Part shown: positions 17,722-27,218 of the stretch, piece by piece | How the letters are laid out: the number at the start of each line of letters is the position of its first letter | Numbering within the stretch: position 1 is the stretch's first letter | DNA from: Bacteroidales bacterium | GTDB taxonomy: Bacteria > Bacteroidota > Bacteroidia > Bacteroidales > P3 | Reading direction: 5' to 3' | Length of the DNA: 42,327 nt | Assembly: GCA_017449975.1 (NCBI GenBank) | Contig: JAFSYK010000075.1 | Coordinates: 1-42,327, forward strand | The notes under the pieces: generated by a model | The model's input: the letters and a program-made list of their open reading frames with translations, nothing else | The model's database searches: none | Told to the model about the DNA's origin: nothing | Made by a program: the position numbers and the translations under genes

Positions 17722-18168
17722 GTGAAATTCTATTATCTAATACCTCTGTTCCTCTGTTTGGCGGCCTGTTCGGGAGGCGCCGCCTCTTCCGATGAGGTGG
17801 ACCCCTCCATCATTCAGAATCCCAACACGGCGGAGGGCTACGACAATACGGTGGCAATGCCTCACATCGAGTTTGATACGTATCAGCACGATTTTGGTCG
17901 GCTGACCAACAACGAGAGTATTGCCTACAGCTTCCATTTCCGTAACACAGGCAATGCCGATTTGGTTATCAGTCGTTGCGAGGCGACCTGTGGATGTACG
18001 GTGGCCGACTATCCGCGACGCAAAGTCAAGCCGGGCGAAGAAGGATATGTTACCATTACCTTCTCGTCGGGCAGCAAGACGGGCCAGCAGGTGCAGGAGG
18101 TCACGGTACTTTCCAACGCCCAGCCCGCACGTACCAAGCTGCGCATCCTCGCACAGGTAGGAAGATGA
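17722..18168 (+). CDS. DUF1573 lipoprotein
   Basis: A 148-residue protein beginning at GTG 17722. The signal peptide MKFYYLIPLFLCLAAC has its lipobox cysteine at 16. The rest is a single DUF1573 immunoglobulin-like domain: FDTYQHDFGRLTNNESIAY, FRNTGNADLVISRCEATCGC and KPGEEGYVTITFSS, with the typical ATCGC cysteine pair. It probably lies on the outer or inner membrane facing the periplasm. The role is unknown. The neighbourhood nusB-DUF1573-yajC is common in the phylum. Confidence 0.88.
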   Translation: MKFYYLIPLFLCLAACSGGAASSDEVDPSIIQNPNTAEGYDNTVAMPHIEFDTYQHDFGRLTNNESIAYSFHFRNTGNADLVISRCEATCGCTVADYPRRKVKPGEEGYVTITFSSGSKTGQQVQEVTVLSNAQPARTKLRILAQVGR

Positions 18169-18249
18169 GAATAAAAATTGTAATTCCGTTATAACAAACT
18201 AACCCCCAAGAAATATCCCCTTAAACCTTTTAACCCTAAAACCCTTACC

Positions 18250-18567
18250 ATGAATCTGATTTCTATTTTATTACAGGCCCAGCCGGGACAAGGCGGCTCT
18301 GGTTCGAGCATGCTTATTTGGATGATTGTCTTTTTCATCCTCATTTGGTTGTTGATGATGCGTCCGCAGCAGAAAAAAGCCAAAGAAGAGCGCAAGTTCC
18401 GCGAGAGTCTGAAGGAGGGCGACCGTGTTGTTTTCTCGGGCGGCATCTATGGCAAAGTGCACTCGGTGGGCGATACCACAGTGGATGTGGAGGTCTCCAA
18501 CGGTGTTATTATGACTGTCGAGAAGTCGATGATTCAACCCGCTGCCGACAACAATAATGCCCGATAG
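18250..18567 (+). CDS. yajC: Preprotein translocase accessory subunit YajC
   Basis: A small inner-membrane protein of the SecDF-YajC complex. It has 105 residues. One membrane helix lies at about residues 20-37 (SMLIWMIVFFILIWLLMM), followed at once by the signature RPQQKKAKE. The cytosolic domain LKEGDRVVFSGGIYGKVHSV is diagnostic. Its end overlaps the ybbR-like start by 11 bases, indicating coupling. The C-rich 81-base leader holds nothing recognisable. Confidence 0.95.
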   Translation: MNLISILLQAQPGQGGSGSSMLIWMIVFFILIWLLMMRPQQKKAKEERKFRESLKEGDRVVFSGGIYGKVHSVGDTTVDVEVSNGVIMTVEKSMIQPAADNNNAR

Positions 18568-19495
18568 TGACAGCCGTGTGCGGCGTCCGCTGCTGCTTTA
18601 TCTGTGCGTTGTCGTCGTCACTGCTTTGCTGTGGCTGATGGTGACGCTCTCGGAGCGTCATGTCCACAGCGTCACCTTTCGTGTGGAATGGCAGGGTGTC
18701 GACACGGCACGCTATGTCATTACCCATGCCGACCAGACAGTCACTTTCGACGTGCTGTCGAATGGCTTTATGGCCATCGCACGCAAACAGCTGAGTCATC
18801 GTTATCCGTTGGTTTTTAATGTGCGGCACGACACGCTGCTGACGGGCGAGGCTTGTGTCGAGGCATTGCAGGAACAGTTTAATCTGCCCGGCATTCATGG
18901 CATTACTTGTCGTGAAAAGAGTATATCGATCCGCTTGTCGTCTTGTGGTGTCAAAGGTTTTGTCCCACAGCTGAAAGGGTTGGATGTCTCTTTTGCTGAA
19001 CCCTATGCATTGTATGGCACCATCCAGATGAAGCCCGATACCGTTTGGCTCTACGGCAGCGACTCTTCGCTAGCTCGTATCAGCAGAGTGGAGACGCAAC
19101 CCGCGACGTTGGCCAATGTACGAGAGACGCGCACCTATGAGCTGGAGCTGAACCCCGTCTGGAACAGCTATCCCGATGTTCATGCCTCCACCTCGGTGGT
19201 CTCGGTGACGGTGCCAACCGCCCGTTATACGGAGACCGAATACACACTGCCCATCACCCTTGAAGGTGCCCCCGAAGGACTGCGTGCCCATCTTTATCCC
19301 AGCCAGGTGAAGGTGTCATTGTGGGTGGCCGAGCAGGATGTGTCACGACTTTCAGCCGAACAGTTTAGTGCGCATGTAGGCTACGATCCCTTGGCCGATT
19401 CCTGGAAGGTGGTGGTAGACGCTTTCCCGTCGTATGTCCGCATTCGCGATATTGAGCCTGCGGCGGTACGCTACGTCATTATCCAAAACAAATAG
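18557..19495 (+). CDS. YbbR/CdaR-like membrane-anchored protein
   Basis: A 312-residue protein with one N-terminal membrane helix (LLLYLCVVVVTALLWLMVTL, about 12-31) and an extracytoplasmic beta-rich part of YbbR-like repeats. In Firmicutes such repeats regulate the diadenylate cyclase CdaA. In Bacteroidota the gene is regularly found between yajC and coaE, as here, and its role is not settled. The visible evidence is the topology and the gene order; sequence motifs are weak. No cyclase gene is present in the window. Confidence 0.75.
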   Translation: MPDSDSRVRRPLLLYLCVVVVTALLWLMVTLSERHVHSVTFRVEWQGVDTARYVITHADQTVTFDVLSNGFMAIARKQLSHRYPLVFNVRHDTLLTGEACVEALQEQFNLPGIHGITCREKSISIRLSSCGVKGFVPQLKGLDVSFAEPYALYGTIQMKPDTVWLYGSDSSLARISRVETQPATLANVRETRTYELELNPVWNSYPDVHASTSVVSVTVPTARYTETEYTLPITLEGAPEGLRAHLYPSQVKVSLWVAEQDVSRLSAEQFSAHVGYDPLADSWKVVVDAFPSYVRIRDIEPAAVRYVIIQNK

Positions 19496-19497
19496 TC

Positions 19498-20112
19498 ATG
19501 GGCGCGTTGACTTGTCCGGCTGCAGTGGGCATCACCGGCGGCATCGGTTGTGGCAAGACCACGGTGGTGAATGCTTTTGCCGCGTTGGGTGTCCCTGCCT
19601 TTGTGGCCGACAGCGTGGGAGCGTCATATTATCGGGAACCTGAATTCTGTCATACCGTTGCCCAGACATTGGGCAGCGACCTGCTGGCCACTCCCGACAC
19701 AATCGATAAGGAGCGTTTGGCTCAGCGGGTGTTTGCCGACCCTGCTGCGTTGGCGTCACTCAATGCCTTGGTGCATCCCCGCGTAATGGCCGACTTCGAC
19801 CAGTGGTTGCAGCAGCAACATACGCCCTATGTGCTTTTTGAAAGTGCCATTCTTTTTGACTGTGGCCTCGACAGCCGTATGGTGGCGACCATCGTCGTAC
19901 ACCTCGACAAAGAGGAACGTGTGCGGCGTCTGTTGTTGCGAGACCCGCTGTCGGTGGAGCAGATAGAGGCACGCATGGCGCGTCAGATGCCGTCAGATGA
20001 ATTGCTCGACCGGGCCGACTACGTGATACTCAACTACGAAGGCAATCCGCGCCAGCGCCAAGTCCGGTACATCCACCAGCAAATCCTCTCCCGTATCAAT
20101 TATTCTTCTTAG
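19498..20112 (+). CDS. coaE: Dephospho-CoA kinase
   Basis: Catalyses the last step of coenzyme A synthesis: ATP-dependent phosphorylation of the ribose 3'-OH of dephospho-CoA. It has 204 residues. The P-loop GITGGIGCGKTT lies at about residues 11-22, followed by the lid and substrate segments LVHPRV and FESAILFDCGLD and by the VVHLDKEERVRRLLLRD stretch. The start is two bases after the ybbR-like stop. Supply of CoA suits an organism with CoA-transferase fermentation, but this is a housekeeping gene. Confidence 0.95.
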   Translation: MGALTCPAAVGITGGIGCGKTTVVNAFAALGVPAFVADSVGASYYREPEFCHTVAQTLGSDLLATPDTIDKERLAQRVFADPAALASLNALVHPRVMADFDQWLQQQHTPYVLFESAILFDCGLDSRMVATIVVHLDKEERVRRLLLRDPLSVEQIEARMARQMPSDELLDRADYVILNYEGNPRQRQVRYIHQQILSRINYSS

Positions 20113-20136
20113 TCCATCAATCTAAGTTTTTGTTTC

Positions 20137-22800
20137 ATGCATCGCCGTCTTCTTTTTTTATCCCTGTTATTGTGTCCTTTCATGCTCTCCGCCCAGGCGC
20201 AGTCGCTTGACCCTGCCGAACGATGGGCCGACTCGGTGATGCATCGCCTGAAGTTGCGTCAGCAGGCGGCTCAGGTGGTGGTGGCACGTGTGCCTATCAA
20301 TATGACCGAACGGCAGCAGCGCAAGTTCTTGAGTAATATTCAGGACTGGCAGGTGGGTGGTGTCTGTTTCTTTGCCGGAACCACAGAGTTGCAGAAGTGC
20401 CTTACGCAGCAGTTACAGGACGACAGTCGGGTTCCCCTCATGATATGTCTGGATGCTGAGACGGGTGTCGGCATGCGCCTCACCGATGTGCCGAAGTTGC
20501 CGAGTCAGATGTTGCTGGGTGCCATGCCGATTGCGGCGGACAGCCTGCTGGAGAAGATGGGTATGTTGATGGGTTTCCAATGCCGCCAGCTGGGCGTGCA
20601 TGTCAATTTCGCCCCTGTGGTCGATGTCAACACCAATCCGCTGAACCCTATCATTGGCACCCGTTCTTTTGGACAAGATCATCGCAATGTGGCACACAAG
20701 GCTACACTCCTTATGTTGGGTATGCAACGTCAGGGGGTGATGGCGGTGGCCAAACATTTTCCTGGACATGGTGACACCGATGCCGACAGCCATGTGCAGC
20801 TGCCGGTGGTTCGTCATTCGAGACAACATATTGACAGCGTGTTGCTTTATCCGTTCCGTCATCTTTTCAATGCCGGAGTAGGGGGCTGCATGGTGGCACA
20901 CCTGCATATCCCGTCGCTCGACACCAACCGACAGGTGCCTTCGTCGCTCTCGCCATGGGTGGTCGACAAGCTGATGCGTCAGCAAATGCATTATGAAGGT
21001 TTGGTGTTTACCGACGGACTGGATATGAAGGCGGTGTCGGACAACTATGATCCGGGTAAGGCCTCTTGTATGGCATTGCTGGCTGGCAACGATGTGTTGC
21101 TGCTGCCGGCCGATATTGAGGTGGCCATCGACTCTCTGGTGAAGCGTGCCGATAAGGATACCACTTTCCGCCGTGTGCTGCGTCAGCGTTGCCGTCGCGT
21201 GCTAATGGCAAAGTACCACCAGATTGTGGCGCCGCAGCCTGTCGCGCAGCCGATGTGCGATGTCAACGACCTGACTTATCGTCTGGCACTCAACGGTGTC
21301 ACGTTGCTGCGCAGCGACACCGCCTGTCTCGGTCGTCGCCTGGATGTCACGGCTGCTAACTACAAGGAGGTAATGGCGGTACTTGACAATATGCCCGACA
21401 CTGCTGTGGTCACACTCTGTGTCTATGGCTCTCCGTATCTGTTGAATAAGATGCAGCGTAGTGTCTCACCGACGCGTCCCACGACGCTTGTCGTGGCCTA
21501 CGACAACCTGGCTGATGTCCGGCGTGCTGTCGACACGCTGTTGGCCTGCCGAGGCGGCTTTGTCGGTCGCTTGCCGGTCGACGTGACAGGTTATCCCATG
21601 GGTAGCGGCCTTGACAGACTCGCGCCGCTGCCACCGCAGCCAGTGCTGCAACCGCTGCAACGCCTGCATCCTGAGATTGCTGCCGCTATCGACAGCGTGG
21701 TGCAGATGGGTCTGGACCGTCATGCCTACCCCGGCTGTCAGCTGTTGGTGCTGCACCACGACTCGGTGCTCTACGAACAGTGCTACGGCCGCATGACCTA
21801 CGACAGTACTTCGCTGCCGGTCACGCCGCAAACACGTTACGACCTGGCGTCGGTCACCAAGATGGCCGCCACCACGATGGCCGTCATGCGGCTGGTGCAG
21901 GAAGGCAAGGTAAAACTCGACGATAAGATGTCGAAATATTTGCGCTATCTCCGTTTCACGAACAAGCGCAGCATCACCGTGCGTGAGGTGCTGAGCCATT
22001 GTGCCGGTTTGCAGGCCGGCGACGCCTACTGGCGTGGCGTGATGGAGGACGAGGATTTGCGTCGTGCCTACGCCTCGGATACACTGCCCGACATAACGGA
22101 GAAGGTCTTGCATGGCATCGCCTTGTCCAAACGTATCAGGGAGAAATACAAGATGGTCTATAGTGACCTCGGTTTCATTCTGCTGGGTGATTTGGTGAAG
22201 AAGGTGTCGGGCGTGCGACTCGACCATTATGTCGACAGCTGCTTCTACCGTCCGCTGGGATTGCAGCATACCTGTTTCAACCCGTTGCTGCATGGCGTGG
22301 ACAAGGATTCCATTGCGCCTACCGAGTACGATACCTTGTTCCGCGGCGGCGTCATCTGTGGCACCGTCCACGACCCCAATGCCGCCGCCATGGGTGGCGT
22401 GGCGGGCCATGCTGGACTGTTTGGCAACGCTGAGGATATGGGACGTATCTGCCAGCTGTTGTTGCACGAGGGCGTGCTCGATGGCGACACGTTGCTGAAA
22501 CCTGCCACGGTGCAGTCCTTCAACCAGCGCTATTTCTCGCAGTACGGCAACCGTCGTGCGTTGGGCTTCGACAAGCCACTGTTTAACCCGTCGGCGTCAG
22601 GCAACACGGCCGTCTCGGTATCGCAAAGCAGCTATGGCCATACTGGCTTTACCGGTACCATGATATGGGTCGACCCCGATAAGGAGTTGGTCTTTGTATT
22701 CCTCTCCAACCGCGTCTATCCCAACACCCATCCCAACCTCCTGGCCAACCTTAACATCCGCACCGACATCCAGGAACTAATTTATCAGGCAATAAAATAG
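20137..22800 (+). CDS. Secreted GH3 (NagZ-like) - beta-lactamase-fold fusion
   Basis: An 887-residue exported protein (signal peptide MHRRLLFLSLLLCPFMLSAQ). Residues about 30-360 are a GH3 beta-N-acetylhexosaminidase domain: KHFPGHGDTDADSH (206-219), with the Asp/His pair D217-H219, and the nucleophile D293 in VFTDGLDMKAV. Residues about 520-880 are a serine beta-lactamase/penicillin-binding fold with S572-V-T-K575, Y675-S-D677 and H835-T-G837, corresponding to SxxK, YxN and KTG. Both active sites look intact. The fusion is common in Bacteroidota and suggests cell-wall recycling or remodelling in the periplasm: amino-sugar release by one half and ester or peptide hydrolysis by the other. It follows coaE by 24 bases and ends at a strong terminator. 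Confidence 0.9.
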   Translation: MHRRLLFLSLLLCPFMLSAQAQSLDPAERWADSVMHRLKLRQQAAQVVVARVPINMTERQQRKFLSNIQDWQVGGVCFFAGTTELQKCLTQQLQDDSRVPLMICLDAETGVGMRLTDVPKLPSQMLLGAMPIAADSLLEKMGMLMGFQCRQLGVHVNFAPVVDVNTNPLNPIIGTRSFGQDHRNVAHKATLLMLGMQRQGVMAVAKHFPGHGDTDADSHVQLPVVRHSRQHIDSVLLYPFRHLFNAGVGGCMVAHLHIPSLDTNRQVPSSLSPWVVDKLMRQQMHYEGLVFTDGLDMKAVSDNYDPGKASCMALLAGNDVLLLPADIEVAIDSLVKRADKDTTFRRVLRQRCRRVLMAKYHQIVAPQPVAQPMCDVNDLTYRLALNGVTLLRSDTACLGRRLDVTAANYKEVMAVLDNMPDTAVVTLCVYGSPYLLNKMQRSVSPTRPTTLVVAYDNLADVRRAVDTLLACRGGFVGRLPVDVTGYPMGSGLDRLAPLPPQPVLQPLQRLHPEIAAAIDSVVQMGLDRHAYPGCQLLVLHHDSVLYEQCYGRMTYDSTSLPVTPQTRYDLASVTKMAATTMAVMRLVQEGKVKLDDKMSKYLRYLRFTNKRSITVREVLSHCAGLQAGDAYWRGVMEDEDLRRAYASDTLPDITEKVLHGIALSKRIREKYKMVYSDLGFILLGDLVKKVSGVRLDHYVDSCFYRPLGLQHTCFNPLLHGVDKDSIAPTEYDTLFRGGVICGTVHDPNAAAMGGVAGHAGLFGNAEDMGRICQLLLHEGVLDGDTLLKPATVQSFNQRYFSQYGNRRALGFDKPLFNPSASGNTAVSVSQSSYGHTGFTGTMIWVDPDKELVFVFLSNRVYPNTHPNLLANLNIRTDIQELIYQAIK

Positions 22801-22868
22801 TTCTTCAACGGAAAAATGAATGAATGAACATAGTCGGGTACAACGCCCCCGATAATTGTAATACTCAA

Positions 22869-22915
22869 ACTAAAACAAACGGCATCCCATCTTTGTGGAT
22901 GCCGTTTGTTTTAGT
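22869..22915 (+). terminator. Bidirectional terminator between the GH3 fusion and typA
   Basis: A perfect 19-bp stem, ACTAAAACAAACGGCATCC and its complement, surrounds a 9-base loop. It has A-rich and T-rich outer ends, so it can serve both converging genes. Confidence 0.88.
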
Positions 22916-22938
22916 ATACCGCGTTTTATTCGTTAGGA

Positions 22939-24798
22939 TTATTCTTCTGCGTTGCCGGCGGCGATGCGGGCGCGTTTGCGCTCGGTTTCGTCGAGGATGA
23001 TTTTGCGGATGCGCAGGTTGGAGGGGGTCACCTCGAGGTACTCGTCCTCACGGATGTACTCCATGGCTTCCTCCAGGCTGAATTTGATAGCCGGAGAACA
23101 GGTCGATTTCTCATCGGCGCTCTTGGTACGCATATTGGTGAGGTTCTTGGCGGTGACGACGTTGATGACGATGTCGTTGCCGGGACGCAGACTCTCACCG
23201 ATGACTTCACCGCTATAGACGGCGTCGCCAGGCTCGATGAAGAAGGGACCGCGGTCCTGCAGCTTGCTGATACTGTAGGCCGTGGCTTCGCCCGTCTCCT
23301 TGGCGATGAGGGCACCGTATTTGTGGTCGTCCATGTCGCCCTTCCAAGGCTGGAACTCTAAGAAACGGTGGGCGATGATGGCCTCGCCGTTGGTGGCGGT
23401 GAGCAGCGTATTGCGCAAACCGATGATACCGCGCGAAGGAATGGTGAACTCCAACTGTACCCGGTCGCCCTTGGTGTCGATGGTGCCTACCTCGCCTTTG
23501 CGACGGGTGACGACATCGATAACCTTGCTGGAGAAGTTCTCGGGTACCAGCACGGTGAGTTGCTCGATGGGTTCGCAACGCTGGCCGTCAATCTCTTTGA
23601 TGATGACTTTGGGCTGTCCCACCTGTAGCTCGTAGCCCTCGCGACGCATGGTCTCGATGAGTACGGAGAGGTGCAGGATGCCGCGGCCATAGACCAACAT
23701 CGCGTCGGGGCTTCCCGTCTCTTCGATGCGCAAGGCGAGGTTCTTCTCCAACTCTTTGTAGAGTCGGTCGCGAAGGTGACGGCTGGTGACGTATTTGCCT
23801 TCCTTGCCGAAGAAGGGGGAGTTGTTGATGGTGAAGAGCATGCTCATGGTGGGCTCGTCGACCTTGATGGGCGGCAGCGGCTCAGGATTCTCAGCGTCGC
23901 AGATGGTGTCGCCAATCTCAAACATGACGTCTTTGTCCAGATCGAGCAACACGGCACAGATCTCACCGGCCTCGACGACATTCTTGGTACGCTCCTTGCC
24001 CAGACCTTCAAAAGTGTAGAGCTCCTTGATTTTGGTCTTGATGAGCTGGGCGCTCTTTCCATCCTCATTCTCCTTGGGCCTTTTGGCCAAGGTGATGGGC
24101 ATGCCGGCCTGCAGCGTGCCGCGATGCAAACGACCCACGGCGATACGTCCCAGATAGGAGCTGTAGTCCAGCGACGAGAGCATCATCTGCGTGTTGCCTT
24201 CCTCGGTCTTGGGTGCAGGGATATGCTCGATGATGAGGTCCATGAGGTAAGAAATATCCTCGGTGGGCGTTTGCCAGTCTTCGCCCATCCAGCCCTGCTT
24301 GGCGCTGCCGTAGGCGGTGGGGAAATCCAGCTGCTCGTTGGTGGCGCCGAGGTTGAACATCAGGTCGAAAACCGCCTCCTGCGTCTGTTCGGGATCGCAG
24401 TTGGGCTTGTCGACTTTGTTGACGACGACGATGGGTTTCAATCCCAACTCGATGGCTTTCTGCAGCACGAAGCGTGTCTGCGGCATCGGGCCCTCGAAGG
24501 CGTCGACCACCAGCAGCACGCCGTCGGCCATGTTGAGCACGCGCTCCACCTCGCCGCCGAAGTCACTGTGGCCCGGGGTGTCGATGATGTTGATTTTATA
24601 GCCGCGATAGCGTACCGACACATTCTTCGACAGGATGGTGATGCCGCGCTCGCGTTCCAAGTCGTTGTTGTCCAAAATCAGGTCGCCGGTCTCCTGATTG
24701 TCGCGAAAGAGCTTCGCTTGATGTAGCATACGATCAACCAGTGTGGTTTTGCCGTGGTCGACGTGGGCAATGATGGCGATATTTCTAATATTCTGCAT
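22939..24798 (-). CDS. typA: Ribosome-associated GTPase TypA/BipA
   Basis: A translational GTPase related to EF-G and LepA that acts in ribosome assembly and stress or cold adaptation. It has 619 residues starting [20 protein letters not shown]1 is AHVDHGKTT, the switch I region is RERGITI, G3 is DTPGHSDF and G4 is NKVDKP. The C-terminal half has the TypA-specific [12 protein letters not shown] and SRGIIGLRN segments. It lies last in a minus-strand run after the nucleoside phosphorylase, with a 31-base gap. Confidence 0.96.
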   Translation of the reverse strand: MQNIRNIAIIAHVDHGKTTLVDRMLHQAKLFRDNQETGDLILDNNDLERERGITILSKNVSVRYRGYKINIIDTPGHSDFGGEVERVLNMADGVLLVVDAFEGPMPQTRFVLQKAIELGLKPIVVVNKVDKPNCDPEQTQEAVFDLMFNLGATNEQLDFPTAYGSAKQGWMGEDWQTPTEDISYLMDLIIEHIPAPKTEEGNTQMMLSSLDYSSYLGRIAVGRLHRGTLQAGMPITLAKRPKENEDGKSAQLIKTKIKELYTFEGLGKERTKNVVEAGEICAVLLDLDKDVMFEIGDTICDAENPEPLPPIKVDEPTMSMLFTINNSPFFGKEGKYVTSRHLRDRLYKELEKNLALRIEETGSPDAMLVYGRGILHLSVLIETMRREGYELQVGQPKVIIKEIDGQRCEPIEQLTVLVPENFSSKVIDVVTRRKGEVGTIDTKGDRVQLEFTIPSRGIIGLRNTLLTATNGEAIIAHRFLEFQPWKGDMDDHKYGALIAKETGEATAYSISKLQDRGPFFIEPGDAVYSGEVIGESLRPGNDIVINVVTAKNLTNMRTKSADEKSTCSPAIKFSLEEAMEYIREDEYLEVTPSNLRIRKIILDETERKRARIAAGNAEE

Positions 24799-24829
24799 TA
24801 AAACTTTTTAGTTTCTTAGTTTTCACTTT

Positions 24830-25702
24830 TTAGTTTATCAGTCGCTGCATGACCCGCTGCAGCAGGTCGCGCATCTCGGATTCGTAGCGGTTGAGGAACT
24901 GTCCTGTGGCACGGTTGGCCACCACCAGGCAGACGGTCAGCGCTTCGTGCCCCAACATGCGGCACATGCCGTAGATGCCCGAGGTCTCCATCTCCAGGTT
25001 GTTGACGCGCAGTCCGTTCCACTGGAATGTAGCCAACTGGTCGTTGAGGTGTGACAGGGTCGGGGCGATGCGGATGTGGCGACCTTGCGGGGCGTAGAAG
25101 CCCGGGGCGGTGACGGTGATGCCCTGCGGTATGTCGTGTGCCACCTGTTGCAGTAGTGTGCCGCTGGCCGCTACCGCGTAGGGACGTGCCATGCGCTCGC
25201 CTGTTGTCACCTGCTGGCAGAACGCCTCTTCCAGTTCGGGGACAAAGCCTTCGGCTGTGTGCTGGTAGTAGTTCAGCAGCCCGTCCAATCCCACGGCGTA
25301 GGCCGAAGCCACGGCGCTGCCGCATGCCAGGTCGGCGTGGAGCGACCCACAGGTGCCGATGCGCACCATGCGCAGGCTGCGATGTGTGGGATAGGGTTTT
25401 CCTGTGGCGGTGTCGACGTTGGCGGCGACATCCAGCTCGGTGAGTACGATGTCGATATTGTCGCAGCCCATACCGGTGCTGACCACCGAGAATCGGCTGC
25501 CGTGGAAGCTGCCGCAGAGGACGTGTATCTCGCGGTTCTCACTCTCATAGTTCACGCTGTCGAACAGCTCCTTGAAGAGGTCCACCCGCTGCGGGTCGCC
25601 CACCAGCAGCACGTTGTCGGCCAGCTGGTCCGAACCCAGATGGGTGTGGTAAGGAGTGCCATTTGCCGTAAGCACCAATTCCGAAGCGTTGTTCTCCCGC
25701 AT
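24830..25702 (-). CDS. Nucleoside phosphorylase (uridine phosphorylase-like)
   Basis: A cytosolic enzyme of the PNP/UDP phosphorylase family that splits nucleosides with phosphate for base salvage. It has 290 residues. VGDPQRV carries the phosphate-binding arginine. GTCGSL and NNLEMETSGIYGM (ribose-binding Glu-Met-Glu) are the family motifs. The overall layout is closer to uridine phosphorylase than to hexameric PNP, but substrate choice cannot be read safely. It sits between the Ser/Thr-rich protein gene (43-base gap) and typA. Confidence 0.88.
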   Translation of the reverse strand: MRENNASELVLTANGTPYHTHLGSDQLADNVLLVGDPQRVDLFKELFDSVNYESENREIHVLCGSFHGSRFSVVSTGMGCDNIDIVLTELDVAANVDTATGKPYPTHRSLRMVRIGTCGSLHADLACGSAVASAYAVGLDGLLNYYQHTAEGFVPELEEAFCQQVTTGERMARPYAVAASGTLLQQVAHDIPQGITVTAPGFYAPQGRHIRIAPTLSHLNDQLATFQWNGLRVNNLEMETSGIYGMCRMLGHEALTVCLVVANRATGQFLNRYESEMRDLLQRVMQRLIN

Positions 25703-25745
25703 GGTTGTGTTGATGTTAAGGGATGTGAGTTATAGACTCCGTTGT

Positions 25746-26879
25746 TTATCTCCGGCCCGTGCTGCTGGTGCGGTTGGTCGTCGAGGTGGGACGTCCGCTG
25801 TTGCTCGGGGTACGCTGCTGCGAAGGCGAGGTGGAGGTGCTGCGGCTGGGAGTCGTTGTTGTCGAAGTGCTGGACGACCGGGTTGAGGTCGAAGTGGGAC
25901 GCTGCTGTGTGGTGGTCGTCGTCGGCTTCGTGGTTGTTTTGTTGTTGTTGATGGTGCGCTGCGGAGTCGAGGTTGTACGGCTGGTGGTCGTAGTGCGACT
26001 GGGCGCGGTGGTCGAAGTGGGCGTTGTGGCAGGCGTCGTGGTGGCGCTGCTAGTGGGGCGATCCGTCGAGGTCGAGGGGGTGCGTCCCGTCGAGGTGTTG
26101 GTCGTAGGATTGGTGGGGGTGGTCGACGTTGTGCGTATAGTCGTGCCACTGGTGCGGGTGTCGCTGGTGCCTTGGCTTGACGAAGGCTGACGGTTGCCGT
26201 TGCTCGTCGCAGGCGTCGGCGTGGTGCTGCTGTTACGAACGGGGGAGGAGGCGGTACGTGTCGTGGTGGGCTGCGGACGTGAGGGCAGACTATTGTCGAC
26301 ATGTACGGTGGGACGCTCGCGGCCGGGCACGTAAGGGGCAGCTATCACAGGCAGCGGCGCCGTGGGCGGACGCATGTAGTAGACGGGCAACGCATACTCG
26401 GGCGCCGGACGCCAGCCGTGACGGTGGATGTCGTAGTGGTACGAGCGGCGGTAGTGAGTGGGATGGGCTACCCGCACAAAGCCGCTGTAGACAGGCATCG
26501 ACCACACCAGTGTGGTGTAGGGTGCGTCAATCTGGAAATGCAGATACCGGGCGGCATTGTACATTGTGTTGCTCCATCGGTCAAGTAGCCAGACACAGCC
26601 GAGGTCGAGGGGCATGTAAATCTCGTCGCCGGTGTAGGCGTCGATGCCGTAGAGCCACACCTCATAGTAGCGACTGTTGACACGCTCCATCCAGATGTCG
26701 GAGACGATGACATAGGTCTCCAACTCGTAAGTGTGGCCGCAGTAGATGACCAATTCGTCCTGTGTGTTGAGGAAATGCACCGTACGGCGCGCCTGGCCAT
26801 AGGTGAAATAACAAATGGGGTTGGCATACAGGGCCACGCTGGCGGCCACAAAGACCAAGGCAAGTAACAGCTTTTTCAT
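25746..26879 (-). CDS. Secreted protein with a mucin-like Thr/Ser/Pro tail
   Basis: A 377-residue exported protein (signal peptide MKKLLLALVFVAASVALYAN). The folded N-terminal part (about 20-190) is rich in Tyr, Trp and His: YCGHTYELETYVIVSD, YGIDAYTGDEIYMPLDL and YRRSYHYDIHRHGWRP. I do not recognise it. From about residue 205 to the end the chain is almost only Thr, Ser, Pro, Arg, Gln and Asn, for about 170 residues, without an exact repeat. Such tails are often extended and O-glycosylated or attached to the surface. Few Asp-Ser/Thr sites of the Bacteroides O-glycosylation type are present (DTRT), so glycosylation is only a guess. The signal peptide argues for envelope or secreted location. 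Confidence 0.75.
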   Translation of the reverse strand: MKKLLLALVFVAASVALYANPICYFTYGQARRTVHFLNTQDELVIYCGHTYELETYVIVSDIWMERVNSRYYEVWLYGIDAYTGDEIYMPLDLGCVWLLDRWSNTMYNAARYLHFQIDAPYTTLVWSMPVYSGFVRVAHPTHYRRSYHYDIHRHGWRPAPEYALPVYYMRPPTAPLPVIAAPYVPGRERPTVHVDNSLPSRPQPTTTRTASSPVRNSSTTPTPATSNGNRQPSSSQGTSDTRTSGTTIRTTSTTPTNPTTNTSTGRTPSTSTDRPTSSATTTPATTPTSTTAPSRTTTTSRTTSTPQRTINNNKTTTKPTTTTTQQRPTSTSTRSSSTSTTTTPSRSTSTSPSQQRTPSNSGRPTSTTNRTSSTGRR

Positions 26880-26947
26880 GTTAATTTGGTATTGTAGGTT
26901 GTTGATTTATTGCATAAATATAGATGATATCCCATTGTTAGGGATTG

Positions 26948-26955
26948 CAAATTTA
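26948..26955 (-). promoter_or_regulatory. Candidate -7 box for the mucin-like gene
   Basis: On the minus strand this reads TAAATTTG, matching TAnnTTTG, about 70 bases upstream of the start at 26879. No clear -33 element is present. Confidence 0.4.
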
Positions 26956-27021
26956 CGAAAAAACGACATTCCTATTTTGATGTTTTTTCAACATTAGATG
27001 TGCAACTATCAATTTTTTTCG

Positions 27022-27029
27022 TACTTTTG
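27022..27029 (+). promoter_or_regulatory. -7 box of tRNA-Ser
   Basis: TACTTTTG preceded by TTTTTTTCG and followed by CATCC lies 30 bases upstream of the tRNA. It matches the context seen for the HU and tRNA-Val promoters. Confidence 0.6.
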
Positions 27030-27059
27030 CATCCGTTTTCGGAAACACGAATTCACCAC

Positions 27060-27149
27060 GGAGAGATGCCAGAGTGGTCGAATGGGGCGGTCTCGAAAAC
27101 CGTTGACCTCTTCGGGGGTCCAAGGGTTCGAATCCCTTTCTCTCCGCCA
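27060..27149 (+). tRNA. tRNA-Ser (anticodon CGA), CCA encoded
   Basis: Acceptor arms GGAGAGA (27060-27066) and TCTCTCC (27139-27145) pair fully, followed by G and an encoded CCA. The anticodon stem CGGT/ACCG encloses CTCGAAA, giving CGA, which reads UCG. The long variable arm (GACCTCTTCGGGGGTC) is typical of a serine tRNA, and the T arm AAGGG-TTCGAAT-CCCTT is perfect. Confidence 0.95.
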
Positions 27150-27156
27150 ACCGACA

Positions 27157-27196
27157 GCATGGCAGTCAAGTTCACTTGACTGCCATGCGTTGTTTT
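27157..27196 (+). terminator. Terminator after tRNA-Ser
   Basis: The stem GCATGGCAGTCAAG/CTTGACTGCCATGC has a four-base TTCA loop and is followed by GTTGTTTTT. The converging yraN gene on the minus strand may use it too. Confidence 0.82.
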
Positions 27197-27218
27197 TCAA
27201 TGGTTTGCAATCGAGAGA

